64,000 bases of DNA from Kineothrix sp. MSJ-39 (lineage in GTDB: Bacteria > Bacillota > Clostridia > Lachnospirales > Lachnospiraceae), in assembly GCF_018917935.1 (NCBI RefSeq), contig NZ_JAHLPN010000003.1:124001-188000 (forward strand), written 5' to 3'. The notes under the pieces were generated by a model that saw only the letters and a program-made list of their open reading frames with translations, had not been told where the DNA came from and did not search any database. Positions 45,727-53,901 of the stretch are shown piece after piece. Positions within the stretch are counted from its first letter, which is position 1. Every line of letters starts with the position of its first letter. Both the position numbers and the translations under genes were made by a program.

Positions 45727-46668
45727 TTATTTTTCCTCTGCTTGATCCGACTTTTCCACATGGTCAATCAGATAAGGCGGTCTGTTTCTGGACGCATCCA
45801 GAGCGCGCCATACGTACTCGCCAAGCACACCCATCATCAGCATCATGATGCCAAAAGAAAACAGTACCACACACATGATGGAAGCCCATCCGAGGATCGG
45901 TGTTCCGACTGTAAACTTCTCCACGATCACTTCGATCATCATAAGGAGTGCAATAACAAAGAAAACAACACCCACACCCGACATGAACCGGATCGGTGCA
46001 TAAGAAAAGCTCATCATGGAATCCATGGCAAGTTTTACCTTTTTGCCGAGTGTCCAACGGGATTTGCCGATCTCACGGTCTCTGCGGTGGAAGTAGATCT
46101 GGTCTGTCTGGAAGCCTGCCCATAACACCTGCAGTGTCAGGGAAGAATTTTTCTCATCGAGTCTTTCCAGTACTTCAATGACCTGTCTGTCGATCAGATA
46201 ACAGTCACAGCCGCCCACCGGCATTCTTTCCTGTACAAATTTGTGTATGATCACATAATACATATGTGCAAAGAACTTTTTGACCGGATTTTCATCACGT
46301 TCTTTCCGCACTGCCAGAACAACTTTATTGCCTTTTTTCCAGCTCTCATACATTTCCAGAATGATCTCCGAGTCTTCCTGCAGGTCAGCCTGCTTTGTCA
46401 CGGCGCAATCACCTGTGCAGACAGAAAGTCCTGCCAGAAGTGCCGCATGTTCTCCAAAATTACGGGATAGCTTGACACACTGCACATTCTGATCCATTTT
46501 GCGGATCTCATTCATTACTTCCCAGGAATTGTCACCGGAACCGTCGTCCACAAATACAAGCTCGTACTCTCCGAGCTTTCCGAGGATTTTCTCTTTCATG
46601 TCCTCATATAAAAGCATCAGTGTATCTGCGTTATAATAAACCGGTACTACGATTGATATTTTGCTCAT
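45727..46668 (-). CDS. GtrB/ArnC-like polyprenyl-phosphate glycosyltransferase with two membrane helices
   Basis: A 313-residue GT2 enzyme: ISIVVPVYYNADTL, FVDDGSGDNSW, QADLQEDSEI and a cytoplasmic domain up to about 225, then two membrane helices (about 232-290). This is the layout of bactoprenol glucosyltransferase and ArnC. Its ATG follows the FdtA stop codon directly (TAAATG). Being in one operon with FdtA and FdtB, it probably transfers the 3-amino-3,6-dideoxy sugar, or another sugar, to undecaprenyl phosphate. Confidence 0.9.
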   Translation of the reverse strand: MSKISIVVPVYYNADTLMLLYEDMKEKILGKLGEYELVFVDDGSGDNSWEVMNEIRKMDQNVQCVKLSRNFGEHAALLAGLSVCTGDCAVTKQADLQEDSEIILEMYESWKKGNKVVLAVRKERDENPVKKFFAHMYYVIIHKFVQERMPVGGCDCYLIDRQVIEVLERLDEKNSSLTLQVLWAGFQTDQIYFHRRDREIGKSRWTLGKKVKLAMDSMMSFSYAPIRFMSGVGVVFFVIALLMMIEVIVEKFTVGTPILGWASIMCVVLFSFGIMMLMMGVLGEYVWRALDASRNRPPYLIDHVEKSDQAEEK

Positions 46669-47112
46669 TTATTCATCCTGTTCCTTCTCATCCGAAGCAG
46701 CACCTCGCACTTCCTTCAGATATTCATTATAGTCTCGAATATATTCACTGCCGTCATAATGTTCACTTGCCAGGCAGAGCAGTACACTGTCTGCGGAAAA
46801 ATCATACATATCCTTCCAGAGCATCGTCGGCAGATACAGTCCCATACGCGGCTTGTTCAGCTCGATCACATCTGTTTCATAGCCGTTATCGACCTTTACC
46901 TTGCTTGTCCCGCTGACATTGATCAGCACAAATTCCGTCTTGCGGTTCGCATGCTGCCCGCGGATCACCGTAGCATCGGATCCATACATATAAAAAACAC
47001 GCTTGATCGCAAAAGGAATATCCTTTCCGTTTCCTTCCGCTACCACAAGATTTCCTCTCTCGTCCCCATATTCTCCAAATTCCAGGATCTTATACTGCTC
47101 TTTTATGTTCAT
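46669..47112 (-). CDS. dTDP-4-keto-6-deoxyhexose 3,4-ketoisomerase (FdtA/QdtA-like)
   Basis: A 147-residue cupin-fold enzyme. The segments GDERGNLVVAEG, FAIKRVFYMYG and RGQHANRKTEFVLI, with the catalytic His residues, match FdtA/QdtA/Tyl1a. It would move the keto group of the RmlB product from C4 to C3. The neighbouring aminotransferase then makes a 3-amino sugar nucleotide. Whether the C4 outcome is galacto (Fuc3N) or gluco (Qui3N) cannot be read from the sequence by eye. AAGGAG precedes the ATG. Confidence 0.88.
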   Translation of the reverse strand: MNIKEQYKILEFGEYGDERGNLVVAEGNGKDIPFAIKRVFYMYGSDATVIRGQHANRKTEFVLINVSGTSKVKVDNGYETDVIELNKPRMGLYLPTMLWKDMYDFSADSVLLCLASEHYDGSEYIRDYNEYLKEVRGAASDEKEQDE

Positions 47113-47140
47113 TCATTTCTCCTTCATTCTCTGCGGTCTG

Positions 47141-48238
47141 TTAAGGTCTGAATGCATTCAGTGCCTCGATCACATAGGTCTGTTCCTCTTCCGTCATGCC
47201 GTTGTACATCGGAATGGAGAGCACTTCATCCGCAAAGGCTTCTGCGATCGGCAGATCACCCCTGTGATAGCCCAGACTCTGATATGCCTCTGACAGATGC
47301 GGCGGGATCGGGTAATGGATGATCGTTCCGATCTCTTTTTCATTCAGATAGTCGATCAGTGCTTTTCTGTGCATTGTACGGATCACATACTGATGGTAAA
47401 TATGGTTGGCATGCGGTCTTTTCTGCGGAAGCGTAAAGGCTGCATTGGAAAGCTCCCTGTCATAACGCGCCGCAATCGCAATCTTTTCCTTTGTCAGTTC
47501 TTCCATGTGGGAGAGTCTGACACGAAGAAGCCCCGCCTGGATCTCATCCAGTCTGGAGTTGGCACCCACCACTTTATTATAATACCGTTTTTCACTGCCG
47601 TAATTACGGTACATCTTCATATCTGCCGCAATTTTCGGATCATTGCAGGTAATCGCACCGCCGTCTCCGAAAGCACCCAGATTTTTGGACGGATAAAAGG
47701 AAAAACAGCCGATATCGCCAAAGCTGCCTGTCATTTTGCCGTCATACACAGCTCCGTGCGACTGTGCACAGTCCTCGACCAGATACAGACCGTGTTTTTT
47801 CGTAATCTCACAGATCTTGTCCATCTGGCAGGCCTGTCCGTACAGATGTACCACCAGCACTGCCTTTGTCTTCGGTGTGATCTTCTCTTCTATCTTTGCT
47901 GCATCAATTCCGTAATATTCGTCCGGTTCTACAAAAACCGGTGTTGCACCATTGATCGTAATGCCCATCACGCTGGCAATATATGTGTTGGACTGCACAA
48001 TGACTTCATCCCCGGCTCCGACTCCGAGCACGCGGAATGCCAGCCAGAGCGCATCCAGTCCGCTCGCCAGCCCTACACAATACTTTGTACCGACATAGGC
48101 TGCAAACTCTTCTTCAAAGCTGCTGACTTCTTTTCCCAGCACATACCAGCCGCTGCGCAGCACTTCGATCGCCTTTTTTTCAAATTCTTCCTGATATTGA
48201 TAAAACCCCCGGTCAAGCCGGTTTGGCATAATCTTCAT
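47141..48238 (-). CDS. DegT/DnrJ/EryC1-type sugar 3-aminotransferase (FdtB/QdtB-like)
   Basis: A 365-residue PLP enzyme with VGLASGLDALWLA, VEDCAQSHGA and the Schiff-base lysine in FSFYPSKNLGAFGDGGAI. Enzymes of this group add an amino group to a keto sugar nucleotide; next to FdtA the substrate should be the dTDP-3-keto-6-deoxyhexose. No N-acetyltransferase of the FdtC/QdtC kind is in the window, so the amino group may stay free or be acetylated by an enzyme coded elsewhere. GAGGT precedes the ATG, and the promoter is at 48303-48331. Confidence 0.92.
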   Translation of the reverse strand: MKIMPNRLDRGFYQYQEEFEKKAIEVLRSGWYVLGKEVSSFEEEFAAYVGTKYCVGLASGLDALWLAFRVLGVGAGDEVIVQSNTYIASVMGITINGATPVFVEPDEYYGIDAAKIEEKITPKTKAVLVVHLYGQACQMDKICEITKKHGLYLVEDCAQSHGAVYDGKMTGSFGDIGCFSFYPSKNLGAFGDGGAITCNDPKIAADMKMYRNYGSEKRYYNKVVGANSRLDEIQAGLLRVRLSHMEELTKEKIAIAARYDRELSNAAFTLPQKRPHANHIYHQYVIRTMHRKALIDYLNEKEIGTIIHYPIPPHLSEAYQSLGYHRGDLPIAEAFADEVLSIPMYNGMTEEEQTYVIEALNAFRP

Positions 48239-48302
48239 ATCCGTACCTCACTTCTGTCTGCTTCCCGTATAAAATCATCCAAGTCACAAAACATATAGAT
48301 AT

Positions 48303-48331
48303 ATCTTATCATTTTGATGCTTATATTGCAA
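48303..48331 (-). promoter_or_regulatory. Promoter of the FdtB-FdtA-GtrB operon
   Basis: -10 TAAGAT (48303-48308) and -35 TTGCAA (48326-48331), spacer 17 bases, divergent from the flippase promoter 20 bases away. Confidence 0.7.
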
Positions 48332-48350
48332 TCGGAAATAGACGCATGTA

Positions 48351-48380
48351 TTGAAAGGAGAATCCCGGTCGTGCTATACT
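48351..48380 (+). promoter_or_regulatory. Promoter of the Wzx flippase gene
   Basis: -35 TTGAAA (48351-48356) and -10 TATACT (48375-48380), spacer 18 bases. Confidence 0.75.
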
Positions 48381-48414
48381 ATGTCATGCATTATTTTACG
48401 AAAAGGAACAATCC

Positions 48415-49965
48415 ATGAAAGAAACCAGTAAAAATAAACAGCTTATCATCAATATGGCAGCCTCTCTGTTATCCTGCCTTGTCAGCCTCGGTATCAGCTT
48501 TCTGATCACGCCGACCGTCATCTACAAGCTTGGCTCCGAAGCGCAGGGCTTTGTTACCATGGCAAACAACTTCGTCAGTTATGCGGCGATCGCAGCCATG
48601 GCACTCAATTCCATGGCCGGCCGTTTTATCACGGTCAAGATCCACCAAAATGATGCAGAAGGTGCCAACCGCTATTTCAACTCCGTCATGTACGCCAATC
48701 TGGTGATCGTGGCAGTTCTGCTTCTGCCCTGCACGCTGGTCGTACTCTATCTGGAAAAGCTGGTCAATATTTCCCCGGCGCTTGTCACGGATGTCAAGCT
48801 GTTATTTGCGACCATGTTCTTAAACTTTATGGTTACGATCATCGCAACCACCTTTTCCACAGCGACCTTTGCCGCCAACAGACTGGATCTGTCCGCGCTC
48901 CGCACGATCGAATCCCAGATCTTAAAAGCTGCACTGCTGATCGTTACCTTTACGTTTTTACCGATCCATGTCAGCTACATCGGCTATGCAACACTGCTTG
49001 CCAATGTATACCTGTTTATTACTTATATTCATTACACGAAAAAACTTCTGCCGCAGATCGTTGTTTCCCGGAAATATTTTGATATCCGCACGGTCATTGA
49101 AATCCTGTCCGCCGGTGTCTGGAATACGATCATGCGTGCGGGACAGGCTCTGACAAACGGAATCGACACACTGATCACCAACCTGTGGATCGGTAAAGCG
49201 GAAAGCGGCTATATCGGTACTTCCACAACGATCGTGACTGCGGTCAATACCCTGTACGAAACGATCTCCGCCGTCTTTACCCCTTCCCTGACGATCAGTT
49301 TTGCCAAAGGCAATAAAAAGGAACTGACAGAGGATCTGAAGTCTGCCATGAAGCTGACAGGCTTTTTCGCGAACATCCCGCTCTGCTACATCATCGGGTT
49401 TGGCATGTCCTTCTACTATATGTGGCTGCCAAGCGAGCGTGCGATCCTGCCGATCTACTACCGGCTGACCGTTCTGATCATGCTCGGTACACTGGTCGGT
49501 GGTGCAATCAGCCCGCTTTTCAATGTATATACAGTTGTCAATAAGTTAAAATGGAATTCGATCGTCACGCTTTTAATGGGTGTCCTGAATGTCATCGTGG
49601 TGTTCATTTTTCTGGAAATCCCGGCTTTTCATCCGTATGGGATCTACTTTATCGCCGGAACTTCCTCCTTCCTTGGCATCATCAAAAACATGACGTTTAC
49701 ACCGATGTATGCGGCACATTGTCTGGAGCTCCCAAAGCACGCCTTTTACCCGACGATCTTTCGTTATATTTTTGTAACGCTTCTTATGTCAGCAGTATTT
49801 GCAGGCATGAACCACTTTATCACAACGACAAGCTGGGGCATGGTCATTGTCGATATTCTGCTCTGCGGTATTGTCGGTTCTCTTCTGAATTTCTTCTTAC
49901 TGTTTGAAGCAAGAGAACGCGCCATTTTCCTTGATAACATCCGCAGAATACTGCACAGAGCCTGA
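48415..49965 (+). CDS. Oligosaccharide flippase (Wzx/MOP family)
   Basis: A 516-residue protein with about 14 predicted membrane helices. The N-terminal LLSCLVSLGISFLITPTVIYKLGSEAQGFV pattern is typical of polysaccharide flippases, which move undecaprenyl-linked repeat units to the outside. AAGGA lies seven bases before the ATG, behind a clear promoter. Its presence beside an ABC exporter in the same window indicates at least two export routes. The sialyltransferase-like gene follows 17 bases later and is probably co-transcribed. Confidence 0.92.
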   Translation: MKETSKNKQLIINMAASLLSCLVSLGISFLITPTVIYKLGSEAQGFVTMANNFVSYAAIAAMALNSMAGRFITVKIHQNDAEGANRYFNSVMYANLVIVAVLLLPCTLVVLYLEKLVNISPALVTDVKLLFATMFLNFMVTIIATTFSTATFAANRLDLSALRTIESQILKAALLIVTFTFLPIHVSYIGYATLLANVYLFITYIHYTKKLLPQIVVSRKYFDIRTVIEILSAGVWNTIMRAGQALTNGIDTLITNLWIGKAESGYIGTSTTIVTAVNTLYETISAVFTPSLTISFAKGNKKELTEDLKSAMKLTGFFANIPLCYIIGFGMSFYYMWLPSERAILPIYYRLTVLIMLGTLVGGAISPLFNVYTVVNKLKWNSIVTLLMGVLNVIVVFIFLEIPAFHPYGIYFIAGTSSFLGIIKNMTFTPMYAAHCLELPKHAFYPTIFRYIFVTLLMSAVFAGMNHFITTTSWGMVIVDILLCGIVGSLLNFFLLFEARERAIFLDNIRRILHRA

Positions 49966-49982
49966 CCGGAAAGGAACGATAT

Positions 49983-51098
49983 ATGCAAACGCAAAAAAGA
50001 AAGGTACTTGCCGTTGCCAGTACCAGTTATCATCTGATGGTCTTTCTGTTTATCAAAGATGCTTTTCTAAAGGACGCACAGGTTGACCTTGTCCTGACTG
50101 ACAAGTCCGCCTATTTGTATGAGTTGTATACGTCCGGCAGAACAGACCGTTATTTTCATCACACATTTTTCGCCGATGCCAAAAAGATCAAAAATCCTTA
50201 TAAATCCGCACCTGTGAATTTATGGGAAAGTTTTGTCTACAATCCGACCGTAAAAGCCATGCTGGCAGAACAGGATTATCCGGCATTTACTACTTATGAT
50301 GATCTGTACTTTGCTTCTCCGGGTGTTCCCGACGAGATCGTCAAAGAGCTGATCAAAACTTGTATCCGGAAGAACAGAAAGCTCAGGCTCCACCGCTTTG
50401 AGGATGGGTTTGCCAGCTATACCAAGCCGCCTATCAGCTCAGTTTCCACTGCCATGGGAAGACGCCTGTACCAGACGATCTGGGGCTATGATATCCGCAG
50501 GCAGGAGCAGGAACTTTACTTATTCGAGCCCTCTCTTGCCGAAAAAAACGTAGCAGACAGTGCTGCAACCGGTTTTACTTTAAAGCAGATCCCGAAAACG
50601 CCGGAGCGCATCACACTTGTTACAGAGCAGATCCGGGATATTCTACAGTTTCAGAGTCAGAGTTTCCCACAGGAATATCTGTTTCTCGGGCAGGGCACTG
50701 CCAATGGCATGCAGAACCCGGATACCTACCAGAGCCTTGTGTATGAGATTGCTGCCCATGTGGGTACAGAGCATTTTCTTGTCAAACCGCATCCGCGCGG
50801 ACAGTATGATGCCTTTGATGACACGATCTCCGTTTACAGCGATACGTGTCCGTTTGAGCTTGCTGTCGCAGACGGTACAATGGAAGATAAAACACTGCTC
50901 TCCTATTATTCCACCGCCTGTGTATCCGGAAAGCTCTTATTTAACAGCCGCTGCAGGATCATCTTCCTGTATCCGCTGGCAGGCGATTCCTTTAACGAAA
51001 AGTGCGATTACGAAGATTATTTCCATACACTGTGCAGTCTGTACGACAATATTTATATCGCCCATACAAAAGAAGAGCTATGGAAGCTGCTGTCCTGA
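49983..51098 (+). CDS. Sialyltransferase-like glycosyltransferase (GT52/polysialyltransferase type)
   Basis: A 371-residue protein. The N-terminal strand (VLAVASTSYHLMVFLFIK) and the C-terminal half with YLFLGQG, VKPHPR and a Ser/Thr-rich STACVSGKLLF segment resemble the GT52 and alpha-2,8-polysialyltransferase families, which use CMP-activated acids. The match is by pattern only. It is the plausible user of a NeuB-derived nonulosonic acid (NeuB-like at 43516-44397). AGGAAC precedes the ATG. The last codons and stop lie within a perfect 21-base hairpin. Confidence 0.72.
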   Translation: MQTQKRKVLAVASTSYHLMVFLFIKDAFLKDAQVDLVLTDKSAYLYELYTSGRTDRYFHHTFFADAKKIKNPYKSAPVNLWESFVYNPTVKAMLAEQDYPAFTTYDDLYFASPGVPDEIVKELIKTCIRKNRKLRLHRFEDGFASYTKPPISSVSTAMGRRLYQTIWGYDIRRQEQELYLFEPSLAEKNVADSAATGFTLKQIPKTPERITLVTEQIRDILQFQSQSFPQEYLFLGQGTANGMQNPDTYQSLVYEIAAHVGTEHFLVKPHPRGQYDAFDDTISVYSDTCPFELAVADGTMEDKTLLSYYSTACVSGKLLFNSRCRIIFLYPLAGDSFNEKCDYEDYFHTLCSLYDNIYIAHTKEELWKLLS

Positions 51099-51120
51099 TG
51101 CAGCTTCCATAGCTCTTCTT
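51070..51120 (+). terminator. Perfect 21-base-pair hairpin, bidirectional terminator
   Basis: Arms 51070-51090 and 51100-51120 are exact inverted copies (core AGAGCTATGGAAGCTGC) with a nine-base loop. It includes the last eight codons and the stop of the sialyltransferase-like gene and lies between convergent genes. On the minus strand the stem is followed by TTGTATG; neither side has a long T-run. Confidence 0.75.
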
Positions 51121-51129
51121 ATCATTTTC

Positions 51130-51528
51130 TTATATGCCCAACACAACGGCAAGCAATGTCTGGTCCAGTGCCAGTCTTCTGTTCCACGGATTCAGTATCA
51201 CACCCGCCACATCCGCTTCGCGCGTTGTTTCAAACAGCTGCCGGATATCGGCAAGAAATGTTGACTTTACAGCTCCGCCGCCCTTCATTTCTTCCTCAAA
51301 AGAAGTAAATGCCGCAAACCATCTTCTGCCGTCTTCTGTTCTGACCGTAGCAAGCTGCAGGTTCTGCTGCTTTGCAGCAGCTTCTACCGCTACAACCATC
51401 TGTCCGTTTTCCTGCATCCTTCTACGCAGCAGTGTCAGTGTATGTGCCAGCTGTTCATCCGACGGTACTTCCTGCAGTTCTCTGATCGCTTCTTCTATTT
51501 TATCGTTTCCCTGTAATCCCTGATCCAT
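51130..51528 (-). CDS. SseB-like protein
   Basis: A 132-residue soluble protein resembling the N-terminal SseB domain (enhanced serine sensitivity): DGRRWFAAFTSFEEEMKGG and a C-terminal GVILNPWNRRLALDQTLL are characteristic. Its biochemical role is unknown. AAAGGAAC precedes the ATG. It follows the GT-C gene by 51 bases on the same strand and may be read from the promoter at 53760-53788. It has no evident link to polymer synthesis. Confidence 0.85.
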   Translation of the reverse strand: MDQGLQGNDKIEEAIRELQEVPSDEQLAHTLTLLRRRMQENGQMVVAVEAAAKQQNLQLATVRTEDGRRWFAAFTSFEEEMKGGGAVKSTFLADIRQLFETTREADVAGVILNPWNRRLALDQTLLAVVLGI

Positions 51529-51579
51529 TTTGGTTCCTTTCTGTTCTCACCCATTTTATTCATTTGATAACATGTGTAT

Positions 51580-53691
51580 TTATTCTGATCCGGCACTGAT
51601 TGCGCTTCCGGTTTCCACGCGATACGGAATCAGCACACTATCCGGTGCATATTCGGAATCTACTGTAAATACACAGATATAAGTCTGTCCGTAAAAATCA
51701 AGTGTATCACCAACTTCCAGACGCCCTCTCTCGATCCAGAGGATACAATCCGGCGGTGTCTGCGGCTGCCTGCCCTGTGCTGCCATACGGCTGTCATCCA
51801 CCAGAATATGACGCAGTCTTGCTGCCGGGTATTCTTCCCGGTACAGCTTCCAGAGTGGATAATCGTAACCATCTCCTGAAATTACAACACCAACATCTGT
51901 TGCACCCAGCCTCTCTGTTACATCCTTCAGCTGTTCATACGTATCATATCGCCCGTTATTTGTAAAATACAGCTTCATCCGGTTCGTCAGACCACTTGAC
52001 AGATAAGACTCTGCCACCTGCATATTATAACGGATCGGTGCAATGCAGAGAATAAAGCTGAGTGCTGACAGCAGCAATAAAATAACGCCATTCTTTTTAT
52101 TTCTTCGAAGAACATAATCCAGAATATGTGCTCCCGCAGGTATCATCATGGCAAGCGCCGGATACAGCAGGCGTGAGCCCCATGGCTGCCAGCGCAAAAG
52201 TGCCATCATAAAGCCAAAACTGAGCCATGCCGATACGATAAAACCGTAGGACAGCTTCTGTTCATCCGCTGCCTGAACTGCCTGCTGCGTTTGCCTTTTC
52301 CGTTTCTGAAGCCGGAGCAGATATCCGATCACACAAAGCACCAGAAGAATGCCTGCCAGCAGTGCAAAATATGCTGCAAAAGCACTGCTTGTCCTGTCGT
52401 GGCTGTACATATCGTCACCGGTATTTAAATACGTAATAAAATCAAATCCGTGGAACGCAATCGCTATATTGTTGACTTCTACATGCAGGAGAGCACCTAC
52501 ATGAATGGCAATCCGGTATACAAAACCATTCAATGCCGTCCAGAAATGCTGGGTGATCAGCAGAGAATAATTTTTCAGAATATTCACAATGATATAGCTG
52601 ACATTTTTGGTTGCCACCATAATATCGCCGCTTGTTGTATTGGCGATAAAGCTGCCACATGCCCGATACGTACGGATGAGCGTCTCCGCAATGACCAAAA
52701 GCATGGCAGAACCGGCAAGTCCCCCAGCCTTTAAAAGCTCCGTCGGTTTATCTTTTCTTCTGATACAGCAGATCAGCACCCATGGCATAAACATAAGCAT
52801 ACTGGCACAGACACTAATCTTCATCAGGAACCCAAAGCCTACACTCAGTCCGATACAGACAAGCAGATTCCGCTGCCCGCTGTTTTTCAGCAGATTTCCG
52901 ATCTGCAGGCTGTCCAGCTGCATAAACTGCAGGATCAGATAGACAAACACGGAAAACCAGAGTGTTGCAGAAAGATCATTCTGCGTGGTGATGCTCTGTG
53001 TGATCGTCAGCGGCATTGTCAGAAATGCAAATACGCCAAAGATCGCAAAAGGGCGTCTGGTGCCCAGAAGACGCATACTGCGGTAAAAGAAAACCGCGGT
53101 CAGCAGCATTGCCAGATACTGAAACAGATTCAAAAGCACATCATATTCTGTCAGCAGCATCGCAAACAGCATATTATATTCGCTTAAAACAGGAGAATAC
53201 AACTGCCTGTCAATGTTTGTCACATAATAATTTACACTGCCGTTATCGATCCAGTGTCCGATCCTTGCCAGATGGTATGTCATGGAATCATAATTATACG
53301 GTACGGTAAACAGTGCCAGAAACAGCAGGAACAGGCAAAGGAGCGTCCCTGCAGCAACCAGAATCTTCTCACAGATGCTCAGCCGCTTTAATGCTACGAT
53401 CCCTTCCCGGAAAAATGCTTTCAGATCTCTGCCAAGCTGCTTCCAATAGCCGCGCATGCCATCCGGAAACAGTTTTCCGCCCAGCAGGGTAAACAAAATG
53501 ATGACAAACAGCCAGCACAGAAGTGCCGACCAGCGGTTTAAACTGTGCCCGATGCTGCACACATTGGCAAACAGCACCACAAACAGTTCAAACCATAAAA
53601 GACTCTTTGCAAGTGCCATTACGATATCATTCTTTTTTTGTCTGCTCCATGCATAAATACTGCAAAAAGCAAGCGGCATTACTATGATCAT
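51580..53691 (-). CDS. GT-C membrane glycosyltransferase (GT39/PMT-like)
   Basis: A 703-residue protein with about 13 membrane helices and a soluble outer C-terminal domain (about 575-703). After helix 4, the first outer loop YNYDSMTYHLARIGHWIDNG holds the Asp expected in GT-C enzymes, and TTQNDLSATLWFS matches the GT39-type pattern. It would transfer a sugar from polyprenyl phosphate to a surface glycan or protein. GGTGGA precedes the ATG. It could form a three-component system with the GtrA and GtrB/DPM-type proteins of the window. Confidence 0.82.
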   Translation of the reverse strand: MIIVMPLAFCSIYAWSRQKKNDIVMALAKSLLWFELFVVLFANVCSIGHSLNRWSALLCWLFVIILFTLLGGKLFPDGMRGYWKQLGRDLKAFFREGIVALKRLSICEKILVAAGTLLCLFLLFLALFTVPYNYDSMTYHLARIGHWIDNGSVNYYVTNIDRQLYSPVLSEYNMLFAMLLTEYDVLLNLFQYLAMLLTAVFFYRSMRLLGTRRPFAIFGVFAFLTMPLTITQSITTQNDLSATLWFSVFVYLILQFMQLDSLQIGNLLKNSGQRNLLVCIGLSVGFGFLMKISVCASMLMFMPWVLICCIRRKDKPTELLKAGGLAGSAMLLVIAETLIRTYRACGSFIANTTSGDIMVATKNVSYIIVNILKNYSLLITQHFWTALNGFVYRIAIHVGALLHVEVNNIAIAFHGFDFITYLNTGDDMYSHDRTSSAFAAYFALLAGILLVLCVIGYLLRLQKRKRQTQQAVQAADEQKLSYGFIVSAWLSFGFMMALLRWQPWGSRLLYPALAMMIPAGAHILDYVLRRNKKNGVILLLLSALSFILCIAPIRYNMQVAESYLSSGLTNRMKLYFTNNGRYDTYEQLKDVTERLGATDVGVVISGDGYDYPLWKLYREEYPAARLRHILVDDSRMAAQGRQPQTPPDCILWIERGRLEVGDTLDFYGQTYICVFTVDSEYAPDSVLIPYRVETGSAISAGSE

Positions 53692-53759
53692 ATATCCACC
53701 CTTTATCCTGTTCTTATATTTTCATGCTCCCTATAGGATCCGATTTTCCGTTCCTGTCT

Positions 53760-53788
53760 ACTATAGCAAAGTTGCCCGGTCTCTGCAA
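53760..53788 (-). promoter_or_regulatory. Promoter of the GT39-like gene
   Basis: -10 TATAGT (53760-53765) and -35 TTGCAG (53783-53788), spacer 17 bases. It is back to back with the plus-strand promoter; the two -35 boxes are two bases apart. Confidence 0.65.
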
Positions 53789-53790
53789 TA

Positions 53791-53819
53791 TTGACCCGAT
53801 GGCAATTATAGTTTATCCT
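53791..53819 (+). promoter_or_regulatory. Promoter of the DUF6020-like gene
   Basis: -35 TTGACC (53791-53796) and -10 TATCCT (53814-53819), spacer 17 bases. The closeness of the divergent -35 boxes suggests that the two promoters compete for polymerase or share a regulator. Confidence 0.6.
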
Positions 53820-53901
53820 AAAGCTATCCGAAGCTTTTAAGTGCCAGCCCCTGCCTGTGGCAAATCTCAATAGGCTGCTCTTTCGGATATGAGGAAATAC
53901 C

